A stretch of 13,694 nt of DNA from JAFANK01 sp036741695 (GTDB taxonomy: Bacteria; Vulcanimicrobiota; Vulcanimicrobiia; Eremiobacterales; Eremiobacteraceae): assembly GCA_036741695.1 (NCBI GenBank), contig DAINRU010000042.1:1-13694 (forward strand), written 5' to 3'. The notes below the pieces were generated by a model. It was not told the DNA's origin and did no database searches. It worked only from the letters and a program-made list of their open reading frames with translations. Numbering within the stretch: position 1 is the first letter of the stretch; each line of letters opens with the position of its first letter. A program made the translations under genes and the position numbers. This document shows positions 6,887 through 13,487 of this stretch, piece after piece.

Positions 6887-7944
6887 ACGCCCGGCGCAGC
6901 CGGCGGTGGCGGGCTCGCGAAGCGATCGGCGAGCATCTGCAGATCGTAGCCCTCCCGGCGGATGCGGACGTCATAGTAGAAAACAGCTGCCGTGATGACT
7001 GCGAAGGGCCCGAAGAACAGCGAAATGAGACCGACGGAGATGAGATACAGCGCCGGCGATTTCAGATAGAACGCGAGGAGGCCGCCACCAAGCGACGCGA
7101 CCAGCGAGGCGCCGAGGTAGATACCGGTGAGCGCGAGCGCGAGCAGGAAACCCCGCCAGAATTGATTCGCTGAGAACATGCGCGCGAACGCTCCAAAAAA
7201 AGCCTTGAAAGGATCGACCCCTTCGATGACGACCGCGATGAACGACATCGCCGACGTCAGATACATCATGACTGCCATGCCCAGGCCGGCGATGAGCAAG
7301 CCGATCATGAGGATGACAAGCGATATGCCGAAGAACGCATTCCTGCCCAGGCCTGCGCCAAGCAGGGCGACGACGCCACCGGCGATCGCGGCGACGATGG
7401 CGAAAGCGATGATGAGCATCAACCCTGCGATGAACCACCCGAAGACCAAGATGAGGATGGCGAGCCAGCGGCGCAACGCAAAACGGTAGCAGTCGGCGAA
7501 GAGCACGGGGAGGCCGAGATACGCGCGCGAGACGCCCGCCACGACGGCTCCGTAGGCGAACGGCGCACCGAGGAACACGAGCGCGAACTGGACGCCCTGC
7601 CACGCGTCGTTGGGCATGAGCGAGTTGATCTTGCTCAGATCGGGTGTCGAGTTCGGGGACGTGATCGCATGTTGGATCGTGTCGACGTAGAAGTCGAGCA
7701 AGCCCCGCGTCTGGAAGTACGAGATGATGCTGCTCGGCACGATGACGACCGCCACCAGCGCGGTGAACGCGGCGACGTGCTTGAAATAGAGATTGAACGC
7801 TCGGTCGAGCAGTTCGCCAAGCGACAGCGGACGCAGGTTGAGCGCTCCCAGCGCGTCTGCGTCCGGAGGTGGTGTCGATGGCAACGAGTCGTATGGCGTC
7901 ACTGTGATATGCCGATCGTGACGGAGCGGATTGCGAGCCGTCAT
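6883..7944 (-). CDS. Polytopic membrane protein, first gene of the MoxR operon
   Basis: A 353-residue protein with a polar N-terminus of about 55 residues ending in LRPLSLGELLDRAFNLYFKH (37-56), then about six to eight hydrophobic helices with Gly/Ala-rich packing, and a short Pro/Ala tail. The LRPLSLGELLDRAF opening is typical of proteins annotated as having a glycerophosphodiester-phosphodiesterase membrane domain or as DUF-type integral membrane proteins; no catalytic domain is present. The start chosen is ATG 7944, with AGGA nine bases upstream. A start at 8007 would run deep into the divergent asparaginase gene. The ATGA overlap with DUF4129 puts it in the same operon as the likely first gene. 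Function unknown. Confidence 0.8.
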   Translation of the reverse strand: MTARNPLRHDRHITVTPYDSLPSTPPPDADALGALNLRPLSLGELLDRAFNLYFKHVAAFTALVAVVIVPSSIISYFQTRGLLDFYVDTIQHAITSPNSTPDLSKINSLMPNDAWQGVQFALVFLGAPFAYGAVVAGVSRAYLGLPVLFADCYRFALRRWLAILILVFGWFIAGLMLIIAFAIVAAIAGGVVALLGAGLGRNAFFGISLVILMIGLLIAGLGMAVMMYLTSAMSFIAVVIEGVDPFKAFFGAFARMFSANQFWRGFLLALALTGIYLGASLVASLGGGLLAFYLKSPALYLISVGLISLFFGPFAVITAAVFYYDVRIRREGYDLQMLADRFASPPPPAAPGV

Positions 7945-7985
7945 TCTTGGGGGTCCTGACCGCCTCCTGGAAGAACCGCGGCAGC

Positions 7986-9008
7986 GTGGCACGCGAATTG
8001 CAACCATTCGAATGCGGCGATCGCGCCGCGGTGATCGTGACGCGCGGCACGCTCGTCGAGAGCCAGCACTACGTCTGCTACGCGGTGGCCGACGCTGACG
8101 GGCGCGTGCTGCAGTCGCGGGGTGACATCGACCGTCTTGTCTACATGCGCTCGAGCGCTAAACCACTCATCGCCACCGCCGTGGTGGCGAGCGGCGCGGC
8201 CGAGCGCTTCGCCTTCACGGATGAGGAAGTGGCGCTCTCCGCGGCCTCGCACAGCGGCGAGCCCAAGCACGTCGCGACGGTGTTGCAGATGTTGGCCAAG
8301 ATCGGCCTCGGCGAGGATGCCCTGCTCTGCGGTGCGCACGCCCCCGTCCACGAGCCGAGCGCGGATGCGCTCTGCGCCGCAGGCGAGCGCCCGCGCGCCG
8401 TCCACAACAACTGCTCGGGCAAGCACGCCGGGATCCTCGCGCTCACCGTCCATCGCGGGGCGGACCCTGCGGGCTATCTCGCCGCCGACCATCCGGCGCA
8501 AGCCGAGATCCTCGACGTCTGCGCGCAACTGCTCCGGATACCGCTCGACCGGATGGCCATCGGAGTGGATGGATGCGGCATCCCGGTCATCGCCGTGCCG
8601 TTGCGGGCCGCGGCGCATTTCTTCGCCAAGCTCTCCGATCCGCAACGCTTCCCCAAGCAGTTCGCGCCAGCGCTGTCGCGGGTCGTCGACGCAATGATCG
8701 CCCACCCTGAGTACGTGGCGGGCGCCGGTCGCTTCGATACCGACCTGATGACCGTCGCCCGGCCCGACGTGCTTGCCAAAGGCGGTGCCGAAGGATATCA
8801 TGCGAGCGCCGCCCTGAGAAAGGGCCTTGGCATGACGGTCAAGGTCGCCGACGGGAATTATCGGGCGGTGGCGCCGTTTGCGATCGATCGCATGGGCAGC
8901 CTTGGCGTTCTCGATGAGGCGCGGCTACAGGCGCTCGAGCGCTACCGTGCTCCAGCAGTGCGCAACCACGCGGGCAAGGTGGTCGGCGAGATCCGCGTCG
9001 TGCCCTAG
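7986..9008 (+). CDS. L-asparaginase, class 3 (Rhizobium etli type, Asparaginase_II family)
   Basis: A 340-residue cytoplasmic enzyme (Pfam PF06089) hydrolysing L-asparagine to aspartate and ammonia. The class uses a Ser-Lys tandem catalytic site similar to that of class A beta-lactamases. All the expected residues are visible: MRSSAKP (S56, K59), SHSGEP (S90), NNCSGKHAG (C143, K146, at the metal site), DGCGIP (C197), AGAGRFDTDLM and KGGAEG (K265). It lacks the Thr-based motifs of the E. coli type enzymes. Length fits the family. The start is uncertain because no ATG is available: GTG 7986 (GGAAGA 11 bases upstream) is preferred, while TTG 7947 would add 13 residues. Divergent from the MoxR operon and convergent with the exported repeat protein. 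Not obviously linked in function to either neighbour. Confidence 0.9.
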   Translation: MARELQPFECGDRAAVIVTRGTLVESQHYVCYAVADADGRVLQSRGDIDRLVYMRSSAKPLIATAVVASGAAERFAFTDEEVALSAASHSGEPKHVATVLQMLAKIGLGEDALLCGAHAPVHEPSADALCAAGERPRAVHNNCSGKHAGILALTVHRGADPAGYLAADHPAQAEILDVCAQLLRIPLDRMAIGVDGCGIPVIAVPLRAAAHFFAKLSDPQRFPKQFAPALSRVVDAMIAHPEYVAGAGRFDTDLMTVARPDVLAKGGAEGYHASAALRKGLGMTVKVADGNYRAVAPFAIDRMGSLGVLDEARLQALERYRAPAVRNHAGKVVGEIRVVP

Positions 9009-9035
9009 GCCACGAGGTGAAGCTTCCCTGCTCCG

Positions 9036-10139
9036 CTATTGCGTGACGTAGACGACCTCGCCACCGCTGTACTCGGCCTTGTAGGTGATGCCGCCATACT
9101 GGAAGACCGAGCTGCCGTTGCTCGACTCCGTCGTCGCGCCTTGCGGGAGATACGGAACCATCACGCCGGCAGGCGGCCGCACGACAACATACCCACCGGT
9201 CGACACGCTGCCGTAAAAGTATCCATTGTAATAGAAGTACTTCGTGCTCGAGCCTTGCGCGGACACTGTGGTGTATCCGGTCGGGAGACCGGGAACGGTC
9301 GCACCGGTCGGCGGCGCGGCGACGACATAACCGCCGCCACTGCTCGCGGGAGCATAGAACGTTCCGTTGTTGTAAGAGTATGGGACCTGGTCGACGACGA
9401 TCGTCGTTGACGCGGGCGGGGGAGCCGCAAGCGCGGCGCCGATCGCCATGCCGCCGACCATACCTGCCGCCGCCGCGCCCCAGCCGCAGCTGCCGCAGCC
9501 GCCGACGCCGTAGTACCCGCCATAGGAGCCATCGCCATAATAATCGTGGCTATTGTTCTGCAGGCTTGAGGCCTCACCCGTCCGGTTCTGCTGCAGTGAG
9601 GCTTCTTGGTGCTGGGCGTTCTGCTGCATGGCGGCCTGGTGCTGCTGCTGGCTCGACTGCGCGCTCGACGCCGAGCTCTGCCTCGTGCTCTCATTCGACG
9701 ACACGGAACTCTGCCGCTGGCTTTGGTTCGTGGTCGTGTTCGGATGCGAACCGCTTGCGGTCGACGTGGATCCCGTGCTCGTCGGATGCGACCCTGTGCT
9801 CGTAGGGTGGGATCCCGTGTTTTGCGGATGCGATCCGGTGCTCTGCGGGTGCGATGCTGTGCTTGCGCCCGCTGGATGGCTGAAGCCGGACGATCCCGCA
9901 TGCGACACCGAGCCCTGTCCGCGGAAATCCCCGCCGAAGCCGCCGCGATTGAAACCACCTGAACCGCCGCCATGGAAGCCACCGCCGCCAAAGCTGCCGC
10001 CACGGGCGTGCGCCGGCGCAACTGGGGTCGTCGCGCACAGTGCGATGACGAGCGCGCTCGCGAAAATGGCCTTAAACGGACCTAAAGGTCCGTTGCTGCA
10101 AGGTCTGTTGCTAGGAGAGCGACTGAGCATCATATCCAT
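9036..10139 (-). CDS. Exported low-complexity protein with Tyr/Val-rich C-terminal repeats
   Basis: 367 residues, by region: a signal peptide (1-45) with an unusually long polar start before the hydrophobic AIFASALVIALC core and an APAHA cleavage end; a Gly/Phe-rich stretch (about 46-76); a Ser/Thr/His/Pro part with 7-residue repeats of the GSHPTST kind (about 88-133); a Gln/Ser-rich part (about 140-197); a Gly/Ala segment like a glycine zipper (about 221-240); and three imperfect repeats (245-367), each with a short Tyr-rich strand then GYVVxxPP...VPxLP. The last part resembles DUF6515-type exported proteins. The start is ATG 10139 with AAAGGA ten bases upstream; an in-frame start at 10268 would lie within DUF2092. 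It is 38 bp downstream of DUF2092. Likely a cell-surface or periplasmic protein; function unknown. Palindromic repeat copy 3 lies within codons 14-22, and its partial duplicate adds codons 10-13. Confidence 0.8.
   Translation of the reverse strand: MDMMLSRSPSNRPCSNGPLGPFKAIFASALVIALCATTPVAPAHARGGSFGGGGFHGGGSGGFNRGGFGGDFRGQGSVSHAGSSGFSHPAGASTASHPQSTGSHPQNTGSHPTSTGSHPTSTGSTSTASGSHPNTTTNQSQRQSSVSSNESTRQSSASSAQSSQQQHQAAMQQNAQHQEASLQQNRTGEASSLQNNSHDYYGDGSYGGYYGVGGCGSCGWGAAAAGMVGGMAIGAALAAPPPASTTIVVDQVPYSYNNGTFYAPASSGGGYVVAAPPTGATVPGLPTGYTTVSAQGSSTKYFYYNGYFYGSVSTGGYVVVRPPAGVMVPYLPQGATTESSNGSSVFQYGGITYKAEYSGGEVVYVTQ
9769..9852. repeat. 21-bp in-frame tandem repeat (four units)
   Basis: Four consecutive 21-bp units start at 9769, 9790, 9811 and 9832, each beginning GA(T/C)CC, with a degenerate fifth at 9853-9873. 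On the minus strand they encode Gly-Ser-His-Pro-(Thr/Gln)-(Ser/Asn)-Thr heptads. Since the period is a multiple of three, unit gain or loss would change repeat number without shifting the frame. Confidence 0.85.
10074..10097. repeat. Palindromic repeat, copy 3 (in frame inside a signal peptide)
   Basis: A perfect 18-bp palindromic hairpin: ACGGACC (10076-10082), TAAA loop, GGTCCGT (10087-10093), followed by TGCT and GCAAG. Same orientation on the plus strand as copies 1 and 2. It lies inside the gene at 9036-10139; on the coding strand it reads as Ser-Asn-Gly-Pro-Leu-Gly-Pro-Phe, just upstream of the signal-peptide core, without disturbing the frame. Confidence 0.82.
10102..10112. repeat. Partial duplicate of repeat copy 3
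   Basis: GGTCTGTTGCT repeats the right arm and tail of copy 3 (GGTCCGTTGCT, 10087-10097) after exactly 15 bp, with one change. On the coding strand the two 15-bp units read Ser-Asn-Arg-Pro-Cys and Ser-Asn-Gly-Pro-Leu, so the duplication also keeps the frame. Confidence 0.6.
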
Positions 10140-10149
10140 CTGATTCAAA

Positions 10150-10155
10150 TCCTTT
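10150..10155 (-). promoter_or_regulatory. Ribosome binding site of the exported repeat protein
   Basis: AAAGGA on the minus strand, ten bases before ATG 10139. It supports this ATG over the two later ones (10133, 10130), which would be 16 and 19 bases away. Confidence 0.55.
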
Positions 10156-10177
10156 GTGCACGCGCAGCGATGCGGTC

Positions 10178-10936
10178 TTACGGCTGGACCGCGACGAAGT
10201 CGATGAGAACGGCCCCTTTGGGCGGAGTGAAGGTGAACACCGATGCATCGACCGGCGCGACCTTCCAATCGGTCAGGGTGGCCATGTATTCAGGCTGACC
10301 AGGCAAGTTCTTGTAGGTGATCTCAAGCTCGCGTATGAGCGGCGTCGACCCGGCGTCGACCCAGAGCTGCCAGTCGATGTCTTTCTGTATGAAAAGCAAG
10401 TGATGCGTGGTGAAGCCGCCGACGATGCTCACGCCGAGGTCGTATGCGCCCTGCACCTTGCTTCCTAGCGCCTTGTATGGGTCGTTCGAGACCAAATCCG
10501 CGAGCGGCACGCTGAAGTCATACTTGTCCAAGATCGCGTTGAGGGTGGCATCGATGTCGTTTTGGGCTTGCAGGACGCCGTAGGTGTTGCGCGCCTTGTC
10601 GTAGAGCACGAAGGTCTTGCCGTCGATGTAGAAGCTCGCCTGCCGGCGGTCGCTCGCGTAATCGACGCGCAGCTCTCCGGGCCGCGTGATCATGTATTGC
10701 GCGCTGGCGTGGAACTGCACCTTGATGTCGGGCGGCTGCACGTCTTCGTGTATGATGTCCGCGCTGAAGGCGAACGACGGCTGCTCTTTGAGATACGCAG
10801 CGGCTGCTTGCAGGATGCTCTGCGCGCCCGGCTCGATGGTCGGCCCAGAAGTCGTCGCGGCGAGGCTGGGTCTGGCGAACGCGACGACGGCGAGTAACGC
10901 GAAAATGGCGGTGCGCCTGCGGCTTGATGCAACCAC
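10178..10936 (-). CDS. Exported DUF2092 family protein (LolA-like fold expected)
   Basis: 252 residues: a signal peptide (basic SSRRR, then a FALLAVVAFA core and a SLAATT end, 1 to about 27), then a mature beta-rich domain. The pattern of helix AAAYLKEQPSFAF, strand pair, RPGELRVDYASDRRQASFYIDGKTFVLYD, the PLADLV segment, GGFTTHHLLF, DIDWQLWVDAG and FTFTPPKGA matches DUF2092, a family of predicted periplasmic proteins related to the LolA/LolB lipoprotein-carrier fold. Substrate unknown. The start is GTG 10936, set by AAGGAG seven bases upstream; it gives a clean signal peptide. The longest frame (from 11074) would overlap the nagA end and add 46 unlikely residues. Same strand as nagA, 76 bp after it. 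Confidence 0.85.
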   Translation of the reverse strand: MVASSRRRTAIFALLAVVAFARPSLAATTSGPTIEPGAQSILQAAAAYLKEQPSFAFSADIIHEDVQPPDIKVQFHASAQYMITRPGELRVDYASDRRQASFYIDGKTFVLYDKARNTYGVLQAQNDIDATLNAILDKYDFSVPLADLVSNDPYKALGSKVQGAYDLGVSIVGGFTTHHLLFIQKDIDWQLWVDAGSTPLIRELEITYKNLPGQPEYMATLTDWKVAPVDASVFTFTPPKGAVLIDFVAVQP

Positions 10937-10943
10937 GGATAGG

Positions 10944-10949
10944 CTCCTT
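10944..10949 (-). promoter_or_regulatory. Ribosome binding site that decides the GTG start of the DUF2092 gene
   Basis: AAGGAG on the minus strand, seven bases before GTG 10936. This rules out the longer upstream start at 11074. Confidence 0.75.
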
Positions 10950-11012
10950 GTAGCGCGTGAAGGGGATGGCAGTGCGGCCAGAGTTGGAGTCGTCCCCGGC
11001 GGAATCCTGGCG

Positions 11013-12128
11013 TCAGTTGTTGGCGTAGACGAGCCTCCCTGCGATGAAGGCGTGAGTGACTTGATGGCGCGCATCCCAGACGACGAAATCGGCGCGCAAA
11101 CCCGGTGCGAGCGTGCCGACCTCGCGCTCGATGCCCATGGCCCGGGCGGGGGCCCAGGTCGCGCACTGGACCGCCTCCGCCAGCGTGATGCCGGTGGCGG
11201 CGATGAGGTTGCGCACGGCTTGGTCGAGCGAAAGCCGGCTGCCCGCGATCACGCCGTCTTTGGTGCGGGCCACGCCGCCTTCTTCGACCAGTCCGTCGAC
11301 GAGCGGCATGGCATCCGTCGTCAGGACCAAGTTGAGCCCCTTGAGCCTGTAGAGCAGCGCCAGATGTTCGGCGGAGACGTGGACGCCATCGGCAATGACC
11401 TCGCAGAACGCCGTCGGGTCGAGCAGAAAGGCGGTCAAGATCGACGAGACACGATGATGCAACGGCGGCATCGCATTGAACGTATGGGTGAGTATCTGGT
11501 ATCCGCACTCGATGGCGGAGTTGCCGATCGCGTAGGTGGCAGCGGTGTGCCCAGCGGCGAGCGCCACGCCGTGACGATGCAGCTCGGCGGCGGCGCGCGG
11601 CGCTTCATCGATCTCGGGCGCCATCGTGACGCGCAGTCTGCCCGCCTTCCACGTGCCGAGCAACGCTTCGATGCGCGCCGGCGTCGGCGTTAGCAAGAAC
11701 TCGCGCGGGTGCACGCGCCGGTATTCGGGATTGAGAAACGGACCCTCGAAATGGACGCCGATGGCGCGCGCGCCGTCCGTCGGGGCGTTGATGCGGTCGG
11801 AGATGGCACGCGATGCATGGAGCATCTGCTCCCACGATCCGGTCATGATGGACGGGAGAAACGAGGTCACCCCGTGGGCCGGCGCGTCGGCCGCCATGGC
11901 GCCAAGCGTCTCCACCGGTTCGCGATTGAACCAGAACCTGCCGGTGCCGTTCGTGTGCAGATCGATGAGACCGGGCGTGACCGTGCTGCCCGCAGGCAGG
12001 CTGCGGTCGGCTCGAGCGGCACGGTCGTCGATGGCGGCAATGCGGCCGTCCTCAAGGCGCAGGCAGCCGGGCTGCGTGGTTCCGTCGCCGATGGCCAGCA
12101 TGGCCGGGCCGACGATGTGACTGGCCAT
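11013..12128 (-). CDS. nagA: N-acetylglucosamine-6-phosphate deacetylase
   Basis: 371 residues, the usual length for NagA. It removes acetate from GlcNAc-6-phosphate to give glucosamine-6-phosphate in amino-sugar and peptidoglycan recycling, in the cytoplasm. It is an amidohydrolase with PGLIDLHTNG (53-61), GVHFEGPFLNPE with the metal ligand E128, GHTAATY with H194, THTFNAMPPLHHR with H215 and H225, ADGVHV with H250, and TTDAM with the catalytic D272. These align with E131, H195, H216, H251 and D273 of the E. coli enzyme. The first metal motif is H-x-N rather than H-x-H, as expected for a single-metal enzyme. ATG 12128 begins 4 bp after the phosphomannomutase stop, so the two are probably co-transcribed and coupled. 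No nagB or transporter is seen in the window. Confidence 0.92.
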   Translation of the reverse strand: MASHIVGPAMLAIGDGTTQPGCLRLEDGRIAAIDDRAARADRSLPAGSTVTPGLIDLHTNGTGRFWFNREPVETLGAMAADAPAHGVTSFLPSIMTGSWEQMLHASRAISDRINAPTDGARAIGVHFEGPFLNPEYRRVHPREFLLTPTPARIEALLGTWKAGRLRVTMAPEIDEAPRAAAELHRHGVALAAGHTAATYAIGNSAIECGYQILTHTFNAMPPLHHRVSSILTAFLLDPTAFCEVIADGVHVSAEHLALLYRLKGLNLVLTTDAMPLVDGLVEEGGVARTKDGVIAGSRLSLDQAVRNLIAATGITLAEAVQCATWAPARAMGIEREVGTLAPGLRADFVVWDARHQVTHAFIAGRLVYANN

Positions 12129-12132
12129 ACGG

Positions 12133-13482
12133 TCAGCTCCGGATCAGTGCGAGGACCTCGTCGCGTTTGCGCGCGAGCAGCTCTGCGGAATCCGCTTCCA
12201 CGTTGAGCCGCAGTAACGGTTCGGTGTTCGATGGCCGGACGTTGAACCACCATGCGTCGTATTGGATCGTGACGCCGTCGAGGTGGTCGATCTCGCGAGC
12301 ATCCGCGTAGTGCTGCTCGAGCTCCGCGAGCTTGGCGGCGATATCGGCCACCCGGCTATTGATCTCGCCCGAGCGGAAACGCCGGTCGAGCGGCCGCAAG
12401 AGCTCGCTCACCGGCTTGCCTTCTTGCGAGATAAGCTCGAGCACCACGAGCAGCGCGATGAGACCGGAGTCGGCGTAGTAGTGATCGCGGAAGTAGAAAT
12501 GGCCGGAGTGTTCGCCGCCGAATATGGCGTTGTGCTCGCGCATGACCTGCTTGATGATCGAGTGACCGACGCGCGTGCGAACGGCGCGTCCGCCCTCGGC
12601 CGCGATGAGCTCGGGAACGCTGCGCGAGCAGATGAGGTTGTAGAGGATGGTCGAGCCGGGATGCTTGCGCAACAGCATCTTGGCGACGAGCGCGGTCACC
12701 ATGTCGCCGCCGACGAGCTCACCGTGTTCGTCCGTGATGAAGACGCGGTCCGCATCACCGTCGAACGCGGCGCCCAGGTCCGCCTTGTGCGTGCGGACGG
12801 CGGCCTGCAGATCGGCCATGTTCTCGGGTTCGATGGGGCTGGCCGGGTGATTGGGGAACGTGCCGTCGAGTTCGAAGTAGAGCGGGATGACCTCGAGCGG
12901 CAGCCGCTTGAACACCGCGGGGACAATGAGCCCGCCCATGCCGTTGCCCGCGTCGACGACGATGCGTAGCGGTTTGATGTTCTTGCTCTCCACGAACGAC
13001 AGGCAGTGCTCGACGAAGTCGGGCAGCACGTCGCGCGCGTGGACCCGTCCGGGCGCGCCGGCGGACGAGAACTCGCCTCGTGCGACGAGGTCGCGGATGG
13101 CGAAGACGCCGGTGTCGGCGGACAGCGCGATCGCCTGCTCGCGGCAGAGCTTGAAACCGTTGTAGTCTTTGGGATTGTGCGAGGCGGTGATCATCGCACC
13201 GGCCGGATAGCCGAACTTGCCGACCGAGAAGTAGAGCTCATCGGTCGACGTGAGGCCGAGGTCGATGACGTCGGCGCCTTGGCGGGTCACACCGCGGGCG
13301 AAAGCCTCGAACAACGGCTGCGAGCTCATCCGCATGTCGCGTCCGACGGCGACGGTCGTCGCGCCGAGGAAGTCGACAAAGGCGCGGCCGATCGCTTCAG
13401 CCGTCGCCTCGTCCAGCTCAGCCGGATAGATGCCGCGGATATCGTAGCTCTTGAAGATGTCGAGGTTCACGGCTGCGCGCAT
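12133..13482 (-). CDS. manB: Phosphomannomutase/phosphoglucomutase
   Basis: 449 residues, full length for the alpha-D-phosphohexomutase superfamily. It interconverts hexose-1- and hexose-6-phosphates to feed sugar-nucleotide synthesis for envelope polysaccharides. The N-terminal SYDIRGIYPAEL is typical; the phosphoserine loop is TASHNP (S101 in 99-104), the Mg-binding loop DGDADR (241-246), the sugar-specificity loop GGEHSGH (322-328) and the phosphate-binding loop RPSNTEPLLR (416-425). The GEHSGH loop and the overall N-terminus favour ManB/AlgC-type mutases over GlmM. The start is ATG 13482, with AGGA a few bases upstream and the stop of the preceding small gene 5 bp away; GTG 13470 is an alternative. 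Substrate preference (mannose versus glucose) cannot be settled from the sequence. Confidence 0.93.
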   Translation of the reverse strand: MRAAVNLDIFKSYDIRGIYPAELDEATAEAIGRAFVDFLGATTVAVGRDMRMSSQPLFEAFARGVTRQGADVIDLGLTSTDELYFSVGKFGYPAGAMITASHNPKDYNGFKLCREQAIALSADTGVFAIRDLVARGEFSSAGAPGRVHARDVLPDFVEHCLSFVESKNIKPLRIVVDAGNGMGGLIVPAVFKRLPLEVIPLYFELDGTFPNHPASPIEPENMADLQAAVRTHKADLGAAFDGDADRVFITDEHGELVGGDMVTALVAKMLLRKHPGSTILYNLICSRSVPELIAAEGGRAVRTRVGHSIIKQVMREHNAIFGGEHSGHFYFRDHYYADSGLIALLVVLELISQEGKPVSELLRPLDRRFRSGEINSRVADIAAKLAELEQHYADAREIDHLDGVTIQYDAWWFNVRPSNTEPLLRLNVEADSAELLARKRDEVLALIRS

Positions 13483-13487
13483 GGGTC

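Noticed and set aside
6971..8050. A 359-codon minus-strand frame over the membrane-protein gene
   Set aside because: Out-of-frame shadow: Arg/His/Pro-rich, with no hydrophobic helices, while the other frame gives a clean polytopic protein.
7941..8801. A 286-codon minus-strand frame opposite asparaginase
   Set aside because: Antisense to a gene with all catalytic motifs; composition is Gly/Arg/His/Asp-rich without any recognisable domain.
9769..9873. CRISPR array
   Set aside because: The 21-bp units are contiguous without spacers and lie in frame in a coding sequence.
10140..10268. N-terminal extension of the exported repeat protein to 10268
   Set aside because: It overlaps the DUF2092 end and gives an Arg/His-rich leader; AAAGGA supports ATG 10139.
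10937..11074. N-terminal extension of the DUF2092 gene to 11074
   Set aside because: It would overlap nagA, spoil the signal peptide and ignore a strong AAGGAG correctly spaced from GTG 10936.
10686..11693. A 335-codon plus-strand frame over DUF2092 and nagA
   Set aside because: Spans two real genes and their gap on the opposite strand, with shadow-like composition.
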